This document shows positions 1-8,266 of a stretch of 45,677 bases of DNA, one piece after another (position 1 is the first letter of the stretch; each line of letters starts with the position of its first letter). The notes below the pieces were generated by a model. The model saw only the letters and a list, made by a program, of their open reading frames with translations. It was not told the DNA's origin and ran no database searches. The translations under genes were made by a program, and so were the position numbers. The stretch covers positions 1 to 45,677 of the forward strand of contig CACNFD010000013.1 of NCBI GenBank assembly GCA_902619615.1. The letters run 5' to 3'. This DNA is from an uncultured SAR116 cluster alpha proteobacterium. Lineage in GTDB: Bacteria > Pseudomonadota > Alphaproteobacteria > Puniceispirillales > Marisalimonadaceae.

Positions 1-836
1 CCGGGGTTGATTTGAAAAAAGAATTAAACGATAAATTAGTAGAAAAGATAGACGAATCAATAAATAAATTATCTGTGTTGGTATTTAAAAATCAAAATAT
101 CAATGATGAAGAGCAAGTGAGATTTACTAGATATTTTGGCGAAATAGAAGCATCAGGAAAAAAATCAAACATTACAAAAGCTCAAGATAGAAGATTGTCT
201 GCTGATTTAGCAGATGTATCTAATCTAGATAAAAATAACAAACCTTTTACCAAAAATGATCCACGAAGGATATTTAATTTAGGAAATAGACTTTGGCATA
301 CTGATAGCTCTTTCAAAAAAATTCCTGCAAAATACTCTCTTTTATCTGCAAGGAATATCTCTAAAGAAGGTGGTAATACTGAATTTGCTGATATGAGAGA
401 TGCATATGATTGTCTTGATAATAATACTAAAACAAAAATCAAAAATATAGTTTGTGAACATTCTTTAATTTATTCACGACAAAGATTAGGTTTTGATATG
501 ACTAAAGAGTTATCTTCAGAAGAAATTAAAAACTTTATACCTGTTGAACAACCTCTTGTTAGAATGAATAATTTGACTAAAAGAAAAACAATCTTTCTTT
601 CTAGTCATATCGGAAAGATTAGAGATTGGATAAGACCTGACTCGATGTGCTTTATTGACGATTTAATTGAATATGCTACTCAAACACAATTTAAATATAT
701 TCATAAATGGTCTCAATATGATCTAATTATTTGGGATAATAGACAAACTATGCATAGAGCAAGAGCGTTTGACGATTTAAAAGAGAACAGGGATATGAGA
801 AGAACAACTGTTTTAGGTGAAGAACAACTTATTTAA
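1..836 (+). CDS. TauD/TfdA-family Fe(II)/2-oxoglutarate dioxygenase, 5' end cut by window edge
   Basis: Non-haem iron dioxygenase of the TauD/TfdA family, most like the members annotated as 2,4-dichlorophenoxyacetate or taurine dioxygenases. The iron facial triad is visible, counting from the TTG at base 12: H96-x-D98 (in LWHTDSSF) and distal H248 (in QTMHRA). R263/R264 are candidates for binding the 2-oxoglutarate carboxylate. The gene must begin left of the window: the frame stays open to base 3, and the codons before and including the TTG read G-V-D-L, which matches the conserved N-terminal GVDL of the family. The TTG is therefore an internal leucine and perhaps 20-30 residues are missing. 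The substrate cannot be read from sequence. Taurine or another sulfonate would suit the sulfur genes nearby, but that is inference. The gene converges on metC with a 14-base gap. Confidence 0.85.
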   Translation, partial: GVDLKKELNDKLVEKIDESINKLSVLVFKNQNINDEEQVRFTRYFGEIEASGKKSNITKAQDRRLSADLADVSNLDKNNKPFTKNDPRRIFNLGNRLWHTDSSFKKIPAKYSLLSARNISKEGGNTEFADMRDAYDCLDNNTKTKIKNIVCEHSLIYSRQRLGFDMTKELSSEEIKNFIPVEQPLVRMNNLTKRKTIFLSSHIGKIRDWIRPDSMCFIDDLIEYATQTQFKYIHKWSQYDLIIWDNRQTMHRARAFDDLKENRDMRRTTVLGEEQLI

Positions 837-850
837 TAAGAGGTTACCTT

Positions 851-2020
851 TTAAATTTTCTCAAATCCTACGTTTAAATCTCCGATTAAGTCTTCTGTAT
901 CTTCACTACCTGTATAAATTCTTAAATAGTTACCTGTTGGAACGTAACTGGATTTTAAATTTCTATTTTCTGAAACATTCATTGTAGATAACAGACTAGA
1001 GTAACCTCCCCAAGAAGAACCAATTCCAAAAATTTTACAATTATCAGCAATAATGTCTATAGCTTCTTCTAATACGTTATCATGAAATTCAATTGCAAAT
1101 AGACCTGATGCACCTTTAAAATCTCTTTTCCAAAGCTTATGGTCAGGATGTTGATTAAGAGCAGGATGAAAGACTTTTTTTATTATTCTTTTAGTTTCCA
1201 AAAATTTTGCAATTTCTAAACTATTTTGTGATGATTTATTTAACCTTAAAGGAAGAGTTCTTAGCCCTCTTAAAGACATATAAATATCGTCAGGACTTAC
1301 GTAATTACCTGTATTTTTTGACCATCTTTGAAGTGCAATCAAATCATCTTTGTTACCTAAAACAACACCCATCATAATGTCAGAATGACCAGAGATGTAT
1401 TTTGTAATTGCCTCAATTACAATATCTACTCCAAAATCGAATGGATTAAAATATATTGCAGTTGCCCAGGTATTGTCTATTAATGATTTTAAATTATTTT
1501 TTTTACAAATTTTAACAACTCTTTTAATGTCAATTATTTCGAAAGTATAAGTTCCAGGACTTTCTATATATATTGCTTTTGTATTGTTTTTTATTAATGC
1601 TTCTAGATGATCGAGGTCACGTGAATTATAAAAGTCAAACTCTATATTAAGTCTTGGAAATTCTTCTTGAACAAATCTTCTTGCTGAGCCATAGACAGAA
1701 TCAGGTATCAAAATGTGATCTTTTGCCTTTAAAATTGACATTAATCCAATTGTAATTGCCCCCATTCCTGAAGGAGCTAATACACACCCCTCAGCTTTAT
1801 AAAGATCTGAAATTGCATTAATTAGGGAATCTGAAGTAGGAGTTCCATTTCTTCCATAAGTATATTTTCCTGATCTATTTCTATAATTATCCATTTTAGG
1901 ACTTAATATTGTGCTAGTCCTATATAAAGGTGGAGCTGGGATTCCGTGGTTTTCAGTTGGGGTTTTCCCTGAATGTGAAGTTATTGTCTCTGTGTTATAA
2001 TTTTGAAGATTTTTTTTCAT
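851..2020 (-). CDS. metC: Cystathionine beta-lyase-like PLP enzyme (MetC type)
   Basis: PLP enzyme of the Cys/Met metabolism (transsulfuration) family, 389 residues, the normal length. Visible landmarks are Y55-x-R57 (phosphate contacts from the partner subunit), S84-G85-M86 (phosphate loop), Y110 (ring stacking), D182 in IDNTWAT (pyridine nitrogen), and K207 in ITKYISGHSD, the Schiff-base lysine. The SGHSD context and the overall pattern favour cystathionine beta-lyase, which splits cystathionine to homocysteine, pyruvate and ammonia in the cytosol. Members of this family also degrade cysteine to sulfide, and a gamma-lyase or sulfhydrylase role cannot be excluded. It is divergent from aapJ across a 168-base spacer that probably carries both promoters. 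Start is the ATG at 2020. Confidence 0.85.
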   Translation of the reverse strand: MKKNLQNYNTETITSHSGKTPTENHGIPAPPLYRTSTILSPKMDNYRNRSGKYTYGRNGTPTSDSLINAISDLYKAEGCVLAPSGMGAITIGLMSILKAKDHILIPDSVYGSARRFVQEEFPRLNIEFDFYNSRDLDHLEALIKNNTKAIYIESPGTYTFEIIDIKRVVKICKKNNLKSLIDNTWATAIYFNPFDFGVDIVIEAITKYISGHSDIMMGVVLGNKDDLIALQRWSKNTGNYVSPDDIYMSLRGLRTLPLRLNKSSQNSLEIAKFLETKRIIKKVFHPALNQHPDHKLWKRDFKGASGLFAIEFHDNVLEEAIDIIADNCKIFGIGSSWGGYSSLLSTMNVSENRNLKSSYVPTGNYLRIYTGSEDTEDLIGDLNVGFEKI

Positions 2021-2144
2021 TTATTATTTTCTTAATTAAATTCTATATCTTTAAATATAAAAAACCTAATCTTTGTTTTTTTAAAGTAAAAATTTTTTTT
2101 ATTTTTATCTTGAAACTATACTAAAATAGAACGAAAGTACTACA

Positions 2145-2156
2145 AATTTCATGTTT
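2145..2156 (+). promoter_or_regulatory. 12-base motif AATTTCATGTTT upstream of aapJ
   Basis: The 12-mer AATTTCATGTTT lies 32 bases before the aapJ start. The same 12-mer occurs upstream of tolC and of the cyclase gene at the right edge. Here it continues as TTTCATG-TTTTA-CATGGAAA, an imperfect dyad. It could be a regulator-binding site, but this is inferred only from recurrence. Confidence 0.3.
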
Positions 2157-2188
2157 TACATGGAAAACTTTATTAGTGGAGAAATAAT

Positions 2189-3202
2189 ATGAAAACTAAA
2201 ATGCTTTTAGCAGGTGTGACTGCTGGAGTGATGTTTGCAGGTTCTGTACTTGCAAGCACATTAGACGATGTAAGAGCAAGAGGTAAGTTAAACTGTATTA
2301 TTAATACAGGTTTAGCTGGTTTTGCTGCACCAGACGATAAGGGTAATTGGACTGGATTTGACGTTGATTTTTGTAGAGCAGTTGCTGCAGCTACATTAGG
2401 AGATGCAGATAAGGTTAACTACACCACAGCAACAGGTAAAACACGTTTTACAAAACTAGCTGCTGGTGAGGGCGAATTATTGTCCAGAAACACAACCTGG
2501 ACTTTTTCAAGAGATGTAGATTTATCCCAGACATTCATAGGTGTGAATTACTATGATGGTCAAGGTTTTATGGTTCCAAAAGCGTTAGGCGTAAAATCTG
2601 CTAAGGGATTAGATGGTGCCTCAGTTTGTATTCAAACTGGTACTACTACAGAGTTAAATCTTGCTGAATTTTTTGCAGGTAACAACATCAAATACAACCC
2701 TGTTCCAATTGAGACAAACGCGGAAGCTCAAGAGCTTTATAAGGCAGGAAGATGTGATGTTTACACAACTGATGCATCTGGTCTATATGCTACAATGATG
2801 AGTTTTGATAATCCATCAGATCATATGGTTTTACCTGAAATTGTTTCAAAAGAGCCTTTGGGACCAGTTGTAAGACATGGTGATGATCAATGGGCTGACA
2901 TTGTTGCTTGGGTTCTTAGAGCTATGATGGCTGGTGAAGAAAAAGGTATTACATCTAAAAATGTAAAAGAACTTGCTGCCAAGGACAACAAAGACAAAGA
3001 AATAAATAGATTGCTTGGTAAAGATCCATTGCAAGGTTTATCAAAACTTGGTTTATCTCCTGACTGGGCTGTAAATGTAATTAGTCAAGTTGGAAATTAT
3101 CAGGAAAGTTTTGAAAAGCATCTTTTTCCTCTTACTATTAAGAGAGGTATGAATGCTCTTTACAGAGATGGTGGTTTACACTACATCCCACCAATAAAAT
3201 AA
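2189..3202 (+). CDS. aapJ: General L-amino-acid ABC transporter, periplasmic binding protein
   Basis: Solute-binding protein of the AapJQMP/BztABCD general amino-acid importer, 337 residues as usual. Residues 1-22 form a clear signal peptide (MKTK, hydrophobic core, VLA before S23), so it acts in the periplasm. The SBP family 3 fold starts at about residue 24 with TLDDVRARG. GLAGFAAPDD, GNWTGFDVDFCRAVAAA and LLSRNTTWTFSRD are AapJ-specific blocks. A good ribosome site, GTGGAG at 2176-2181, stands 7 bases before the ATG. It is the first gene of aapJ-Q-M-P, and a strong hairpin separates it from aapQ, consistent with making more binding protein than permease. The family binds a wide range of L-amino acids, and the specificity here is unknown. 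Confidence 0.95.
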   Translation: MKTKMLLAGVTAGVMFAGSVLASTLDDVRARGKLNCIINTGLAGFAAPDDKGNWTGFDVDFCRAVAAATLGDADKVNYTTATGKTRFTKLAAGEGELLSRNTTWTFSRDVDLSQTFIGVNYYDGQGFMVPKALGVKSAKGLDGASVCIQTGTTTELNLAEFFAGNNIKYNPVPIETNAEAQELYKAGRCDVYTTDASGLYATMMSFDNPSDHMVLPEIVSKEPLGPVVRHGDDQWADIVAWVLRAMMAGEEKGITSKNVKELAAKDNKDKEINRLLGKDPLQGLSKLGLSPDWAVNVISQVGNYQESFEKHLFPLTIKRGMNALYRDGGLHYIPPIK

Positions 3203-3218
3203 AATAAAAAATAAAATT

Positions 3219-3245
3219 CACTGCGTCTGTTAAATAGACGCAGTG
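3219..3245 (+). terminator. Strong intercistronic hairpin between aapJ and aapQ
   Basis: Perfect 10-bp inverted repeat CACTGCGTCT / AGACGCAGTG with a 7-base loop (GTTAAAT), 16 bases after the aapJ stop. The tract after it (agatttaattt) is only partly T-rich, so it is better read as a partial terminator or 3'-end stabiliser that sets the binding-protein to permease ratio than as a full stop. Such hairpins are common after periplasmic binding-protein genes in transporter operons. Confidence 0.75.
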
Positions 3246-3279
3246 AGATTTAATTTATCCAAAAATATAAGACTGTTTG

Positions 3280-4443
3280 ATGACTTTTTTTTCTAATATT
3301 TGGCGTAATGAGAAAAGTAGAGAGATAATAGTCCAAATTATTGTCCTATTTTTTTTAGGATGGTTTATTTCTTGGTTAGTAATGAATGTGAATGCTAACT
3401 TTGAAGCTCTTGGTAAAGATATTAGTTTTGAATTTTTATTTATTCCTGCTGGATATGATATTAATCAATATTTGATCGACTACAATAATAGAGACAGTCA
3501 TTTAAGAGCAGGTATTGTTGGACTACTAAATACAGGATTAGTTGCATTTTTTGGGATTATTTTAGCAACTGTTTTAGGTATTGCTCTTGGAATTATAAGA
3601 TTATCAAAAAATTGGCTGGCCAGTAAAATTGCTTATTGGTACGTAGAATTTACTAGAAATGTTCCAATTTTATTACATATACTTTTGTGGCATGGCATAA
3701 TAATAAATACTCTTCCTCATCCAAGAAAGGCAATAAGCTTAGGTGAGGTTACATTTTTATCTAATAGAGGTTTTTATATACCCAAACCACTTACAGAGAC
3801 TGGCATCGAACTTGTTTATTTGTTTTTTGTAATTGCAATTATATTTTCAATTTTATTCGCCAAATTTTGCAAAAAAAAGCAAGATTTAACTGGAATTCAA
3901 TATCCAGTATTTTGGATTAATTTTTCGGTAATTTGCTTTTTGCCGTTAATCGCTTTTTTTCTATCTGGGATGCCTGTTTCATTGGAAATTCCAGCTTTAA
4001 AAGGTTTTAATTTTAGAGGTGGAATGCATATGAGCCCTGAATTAGCAGCCTTAACTTTTGCATTAGGAATTTATACTGCTGCTTTTATTGCTGAAATAGT
4101 TAGAGCAGGAATTTTAGCTATAGATAAGGGCCAAAGAGAAGCTGCTGAATCAATAGGCTTAAAACCTTCGAAAGTTATGAATTTAGTTATATTACCGCAA
4201 GCTAGAAGAGTCATAATTCCGCCATTAACAAGTCAATATTTAAACTTAACAAAAAATTCATCTCTGGCCATTGCTATAGGTTATATGGATCTAGTTGCTA
4301 CACTTGGTGGTATATCTCTTAATCAAACTGGAAGAGAAATGGAAACTATGCTTATTGTAATGCTAATTTATTTATCCGTTTCGCTAAGTATATCTGCTTT
4401 AATGAATTGGTATAATAGCAAAGTGAAATTGGTAGGAAGATAA
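3280..4443 (+). CDS. aapQ: General L-amino-acid ABC transporter permease AapQ
   Basis: Inner-membrane permease of the HisM/GlnP type, about 387 residues, one half of the AapQ-AapM channel. An N-terminal membrane segment at about residues 17-36 (VQIIVLFFLGWFISWLV) is followed by a periplasmic stretch and then further helices. The EAA loop that contacts the ATPase is visible near the end (REAAESIGLKPSKVMNLVILPQA region). The frame opens with TTG-ATG. I place the start at the ATG (3280) and the TTG at 3277 is the alternative; no convincing ribosome site is seen for either. It follows the aapJ hairpin and is separated from aapM by one base. Confidence 0.92.
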   Translation: MTFFSNIWRNEKSREIIVQIIVLFFLGWFISWLVMNVNANFEALGKDISFEFLFIPAGYDINQYLIDYNNRDSHLRAGIVGLLNTGLVAFFGIILATVLGIALGIIRLSKNWLASKIAYWYVEFTRNVPILLHILLWHGIIINTLPHPRKAISLGEVTFLSNRGFYIPKPLTETGIELVYLFFVIAIIFSILFAKFCKKKQDLTGIQYPVFWINFSVICFLPLIAFFLSGMPVSLEIPALKGFNFRGGMHMSPELAALTFALGIYTAAFIAEIVRAGILAIDKGQREAAESIGLKPSKVMNLVILPQARRVIIPPLTSQYLNLTKNSSLAIAIGYMDLVATLGGISLNQTGREMETMLIVMLIYLSVSLSISALMNWYNSKVKLVGR

Positions 4444-4444
4444 G

Positions 4445-5554
4445 ATGAGTGAAAAGACTTATAAACCAGGAAACTATCCTGATCTTCCTCCTCCTCCTGG
4501 TACAGTTGGAGTATATGGATGGATTAGACAAAATTTATTTTCGTCTATAAGTAATTCTCTACTTACAATCATATCAGTTGTGCTTCTTTACTATTTAATT
4601 GATGGAATAATAGGGTGGTTTTTCTTAGACGCTGTTTTTGACGCTGAATCCAAAATTGCGTGTAGAAAAATAGATGATGGTGCGTGTTGGGCAGTTATAA
4701 CACGAAGAGTTGGACAGTTTGTATATGGATTTTATCCTGAAGCTGAAAGATGGAGGATTGATATAACATTTTTAACAATGTTTCTAGCATTTGCACCTTT
4801 GTTATATCCTGATATACCAAAAAGAAAGTGGCTATTGTATTTCAGTGCTTTTTATCCATTTTTTGCATTCGTACTAATTATGGGTGGTTATTTTGGTCTT
4901 CAGAAAATTGAATATAGTCTTTTTGGTGGCTTTATGCTTACCATCATTTTAGGAGTTTGCGGTATTGTTTGTTCATTACCTCTAGGAATTCTATTAGCAT
5001 TAGGAAGACAATCGAATTTAACAGTAGTTAGAACATTAAGTGTTTGTTTCATTGAATTTATGAGAGGAGTCCCTCTTATAACACTTCTTTTTGTTGCTTC
5101 TTCAATGTTAAATTATTTTCTTCCACCTGGGACTAATTTTAGCATTTTAGTAAGAGTTATAATCATGTTTACTTTTTTCTCTGCTGCATACATAGCAGAA
5201 GTGATAAGAGGTGGTATACAAGCTATTCCAAAAGGTCAGTATGAAGCTGCAGACGCTTTAGGTATGAATTATTGGCAAAAAACAAGATTTATAACCCTCC
5301 CTCAAGCACTAAAGATTTCAATACCGGGTATTGTTAATACCTTTATAGGTTTATATAAAGATACAACTCTTGTTGTGGTGATAGGATTGTTAGATCCACT
5401 TGGTATCGGAAGAGCAGCACTTGCTGATACAAAATGGAATGGTTTATCTACTGAAACTTATCTATTTGTAGCCTTGTTCTTTTTTGTAAGTTGTTTTGCT
5501 ATGTCTCGTTATTCCTTGTGGCTTGAAAATAAATTAAACACTGATAAAAAGTGA
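4445..5554 (+). CDS. aapM: General L-amino-acid ABC transporter permease AapM
   Basis: Second permease of the Aap importer, 369 residues. It has the proline-rich cytosolic start of AapM ([22 protein letters not shown]), an early membrane helix (about 35-58), a periplasmic insert, and a C-terminal permease domain with the EAA loop ([19 protein letters not shown]). [12 protein letters not shown] is a typical block. ATG at 4445 follows the aapQ stop by one base, so translation is probably coupled. It pairs with AapQ in the inner membrane and is driven by AapP. Confidence 0.93.
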   Translation: MSEKTYKPGNYPDLPPPPGTVGVYGWIRQNLFSSISNSLLTIISVVLLYYLIDGIIGWFFLDAVFDAESKIACRKIDDGACWAVITRRVGQFVYGFYPEAERWRIDITFLTMFLAFAPLLYPDIPKRKWLLYFSAFYPFFAFVLIMGGYFGLQKIEYSLFGGFMLTIILGVCGIVCSLPLGILLALGRQSNLTVVRTLSVCFIEFMRGVPLITLLFVASSMLNYFLPPGTNFSILVRVIIMFTFFSAAYIAEVIRGGIQAIPKGQYEAADALGMNYWQKTRFITLPQALKISIPGIVNTFIGLYKDTTLVVVIGLLDPLGIGRAALADTKWNGLSTETYLFVALFFFVSCFAMSRYSLWLENKLNTDKK

Positions 5555-5561
5555 GAATAAA

Positions 5562-6323
5562 ATGGTAGTAAATAAAAATAAATCCTCAAAACCAGTCATT
5601 GAAATTAGAGAAATGCATAAATGGTTTGGCAACTTTCACGTTCTTAAAAATATTTCCTTGGGTGTCAATCAAGGAGAAAGAATAGTTATTTGTGGACCAT
5701 CTGGGTCTGGAAAATCCACACTTATTAGATGTATAAACAGATTAGAAGTTCACCAAAAAGGTGATATTATTGTAAACAATGTTGAATTAACTGGAGATTT
5801 GAAAAATCTTGAAACTATAAGAAGTGACGTCGGAATGGTATTTCAGTCCTTCAATTTGTTTCCTCATTTAACTGTGCTTGAAAATTGTACTTTGGCTCCA
5901 ATTTGGGTAAAAAAGCTTCCAAAAAAAGAAGCCGAAGAACTAGCAATGGAATTATTAACTAGAGTAAAAATTCCAGAACAAGCTTTGAAATACCCTGGAC
6001 AATTATCTGGAGGTCAACAACAAAGAGTTGCTATTGCAAGATCATTATGCATGCAACCAAAAATAATGTTATTTGATGAACCAACTTCTGCTCTTGATCC
6101 AGAAATGATAAAAGAAGTTTTAGACACTATGATAGAATTAGCAGAAACTGGAATGACTATGTTAGTTGTTACTCACGAAATGGGTTTTGCTAAAAAAGTT
6201 GCAGATAGTGTTATTTTTATGGATGAAGGTGAAATCATAGAGCAGAATGACCCAAAGAATTTTTTTAATAATCCTAAAAATGATAGAACTAAACTGTTCT
6301 TGAGCCAAATTCTTAATCATTAG
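5562..6323 (+). CDS. aapP: General L-amino-acid ABC transporter ATPase AapP
   Basis: ATP-binding subunit of the importer, 253 residues. The Walker A GPSGSGKS is at 45-52, Q-loop in [10 protein letters not shown] (about 93-102), signature LSGGQ at 148-152, Walker B IMLFDE at 168-173 and switch histidine H205 in VVTHEMGFA. All catalytic positions are intact, and the sequence fits the HisP/GlnQ polar amino-acid subfamily. ATG at 5562 is preceded by GTGAG, 7 bases after the aapM stop. It closes the aapJQMP operon, and its stop codon lies inside a short hairpin shared with the convergent sseA gene. Confidence 0.95.
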   Translation: MVVNKNKSSKPVIEIREMHKWFGNFHVLKNISLGVNQGERIVICGPSGSGKSTLIRCINRLEVHQKGDIIVNNVELTGDLKNLETIRSDVGMVFQSFNLFPHLTVLENCTLAPIWVKKLPKKEAEELAMELLTRVKIPEQALKYPGQLSGGQQQRVAIARSLCMQPKIMLFDEPTSALDPEMIKEVLDTMIELAETGMTMLVVTHEMGFAKKVADSVIFMDEGEIIEQNDPKNFFNNPKNDRTKLFLSQILNH

Positions 6324-6335
6324 ACAAAAGTCTAA
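6320..6335. terminator. Short bidirectional hairpin at the aapP/sseA convergence
   Basis: Perfect 6-bp inverted repeat TTAGAC-AAAA-GTCTAA. The aapP stop (TAG, 6321-6323) lies in one arm and the sseA stop (TAG on the minus strand, 6334-6332) in the other. It is short and has no long T tract, so it is a candidate weak bidirectional terminator only. Confidence 0.35.
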
Positions 6336-7177
6336 CTTCTTGTTTGTATCTTTTGTCCAGACGTTGCCCACTCTGTCCAAGAGCCATCATAAATAGGCAC
6401 ATTTTCTTTACCTAAACAATAAAGTGCGACAGAAATCACACATGCAGATACTCCAGATCCACATGTAGCAATTATGTCTTCTGATTTATCAATGTCATTA
6501 TTAGAAAACAACTTATCTAATTCTTTAATTGATTTAAGGTGTCCATCATTTGTAAGTAATTCAGAAGAAGATAAACTTTTAGAATTTGGAATATGACCAG
6601 ATTGCAATCCCAGTCTTGGTTCTTTAGCTTCACCAATAAACCTTTTATAAGATCTGGCATCTAAAATTACTTTTGAATTATTTTTTGAAATAGAAATCAT
6701 TTCCTCTAAATTTACAACTAAGTCTTTTTTTTCAGTTTTACTAATAAAGTTACCTTTAGAAATAATTGTTTTTTTAGCTGTTGTTTCTCCGCCACTTTTT
6801 TTCCAATTTTTGAACCCACCATTTAAGATTAAAATATTTTTATGACCAAAATATCTAAGTAAAAACCATGCACGAGCTGAAGACAATAATGGTGAATTAT
6901 CGTAAATAATAATTTTGTCTTCATTATTAAGACCTAGGTTTTGCATCATATCTGAAAAAAGATGTTTTGATGGGATCATGTGAGGTAAAGGATTTTTTGG
7001 ATCAGCAATCTTATTAATGTCAAAGAAAACAGAATAAGGGATGTGTTCTTTTTGATATTCTTCCTCAGCATTTAAACCGGAGTCTGGAAGAAAAAATGTA
7101 GCATCTAATATTTTTACATTTGGTTTATTTATTTTACTTTTTAGTGTTTTAGGTTCTATGAATAAAGAGTTGTTCAA
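6332..7177 (-). CDS. sseA: 3-mercaptopyruvate sulfurtransferase
   Basis: Two-domain rhodanese-fold enzyme of 281 residues that moves sulfur from 3-mercaptopyruvate to an acceptor, in the cytosol. The N-terminal inactive rhodanese domain is about residues 5-130 and the catalytic domain about 155-280. The active cysteine is C239 in the loop CGSGVSAC. The CGSG loop is the mercaptopyruvate form, whereas thiosulfate sulfurtransferases have CRKG. GHIPNSKSLS is the usual conserved block before it. It lies 13 bases downstream of cysK on the same strand, so the two are probably one cysteine-metabolism transcript. Confidence 0.9.
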   Translation of the reverse strand: MNNSLFIEPKTLKSKINKPNVKILDATFFLPDSGLNAEEEYQKEHIPYSVFFDINKIADPKNPLPHMIPSKHLFSDMMQNLGLNNEDKIIIYDNSPLLSSARAWFLLRYFGHKNILILNGGFKNWKKSGGETTAKKTIISKGNFISKTEKKDLVVNLEEMISISKNNSKVILDARSYKRFIGEAKEPRLGLQSGHIPNSKSLSSSELLTNDGHLKSIKELDKLFSNNDIDKSEDIIATCGSGVSACVISVALYCLGKENVPIYDGSWTEWATSGQKIQTRS

Positions 7178-7190
7178 AATATTTCTCCAA

Positions 7191-8195
7191 TTACAGCCAA
7201 TTAGGAACTATTAAATCTTTTGATTTTAAAAATTCAGGATTCCATATTTTAGATTGATATCTTTGACCTGAATCACATAAAATTGTTACAATGGTGTGTC
7301 CTGGACCAAGATCTTTTGCTAATTGTATCGCTCCTGCGACGTTGATACCACTTGAGCCTCCGAGAAACAAACCCTCCTCACTAAGTAAATCAAATATAAC
7401 GCTTAGAGCCTTGTTATCACTAATTCTAAAGGACAAATCTATTGGACAATTTTCTAAATTTTTAGTGACTCTACCTTGACCAATGCCCTCTGTTATTGAG
7501 TTTCCTTCAGCTTTCATTTCACCTTTTTGATAATAGTTGTACAATCCAGAGCCATAAGGGTCTGATAAAGCTATTTTAATATTCTTATTTTTTTCTTTTA
7601 AAAATAATCCAGTACCAGATAGAGTTCCTCCAGTACCAACTGCACAGGTAAAAGCATCAACTTTGCCGTCTGTTTGTTCCCATATCTCAGGACCAGTTGA
7701 GTTGTAATGTGACATTTGATTTGCTACGTTATCAAATTGATTAGCCCAAAGAACTCCATTTTCATGTGATTTGGCTAAATCCTGAGCGATTTGTTGTGAT
7801 TTTCTTATGTAATTTCCAGGATTTGAATAAGGCAAAGCAGGGACTAACTTTAATTCACATCCAATAAATTTTAAAGCATCTTTTTTTTCCTGACTTTGTG
7901 TTTCGGGCATAACAATCAATGTTTTATATCCTAATGAATTTCCAACTAATCCAAGCCCAATGCCAGTGTTGCCAGCAGTTCCCTCAACAATTATACCTCC
8001 TGGTAATAATTGTTTTTTTTGTATTGCGTCTAAAACTATACCTTTAGCAGCTCTGTCTTTTATAGATGAGCCTGGGTTAAGAAACTCTGCTTTTCCATAA
8101 ATTTCACAACCAGTAATTTCACTGGCTTTTTTTAATTTAATTAGTGGGGTATTTCCAACCGTATCAACAAAATTATTTTTAATATTATTTTTCAT
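7191..8195 (-). CDS. cysK: Cysteine synthase (O-acetylserine sulfhydrylase)
   Basis: PLP-dependent fold-type II enzyme, 334 residues, joining O-acetylserine and sulfide to make cysteine. Visible features are the PLP lysine K46 in SSIKDRAA, the substrate loop EGTAGNTGIG, the PLP phosphate-binding GTGGT loop (in CAVGTGGTLSGTG), and the serine/glycine-rich LGGSSGINV segment. EGTAGNTG instead of the enterobacterial EPTSGNTG, and the longer C-terminus, are seen in the alphaproteobacterial type. A cystathionine beta-synthase-like or O-phosphoserine activity cannot be excluded. It is the first gene of cysK-sseA, divergent from yheS. Confidence 0.88.
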   Translation of the reverse strand: MKNNIKNNFVDTVGNTPLIKLKKASEITGCEIYGKAEFLNPGSSIKDRAAKGIVLDAIQKKQLLPGGIIVEGTAGNTGIGLGLVGNSLGYKTLIVMPETQSQEKKDALKFIGCELKLVPALPYSNPGNYIRKSQQIAQDLAKSHENGVLWANQFDNVANQMSHYNSTGPEIWEQTDGKVDAFTCAVGTGGTLSGTGLFLKEKNKNIKIALSDPYGSGLYNYYQKGEMKAEGNSITEGIGQGRVTKNLENCPIDLSFRISDNKALSVIFDLLSEEGLFLGGSSGINVAGAIQLAKDLGPGHTIVTILCDSGQRYQSKIWNPEFLKSKDLIVPNWL

Positions 8196-8200
8196 AAATT

Positions 8201-8229
8201 TTTACTTAACTAATAATCAGTTTTATATA
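8201..8229 (+). promoter_or_regulatory. Candidate sigma70 promoter for yheS
   Basis: TTTACT (8201-8206) and TATATA (8224-8229) are separated by 17 bases in the 71-base divergent spacer between cysK and yheS. AT-rich background makes such matches common. Confidence 0.3.
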
Positions 8230-8266
8230 TACAAAAGCTATATTAATTTAATATGAAAAATTTAAA

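Noticed and set aside
1930-2124. Plus-strand open frame crossing the metC start
   Set aside because: It is opposite the metC N-terminus and spacer, and its product is low-complexity and hydrophobic from A/T runs.
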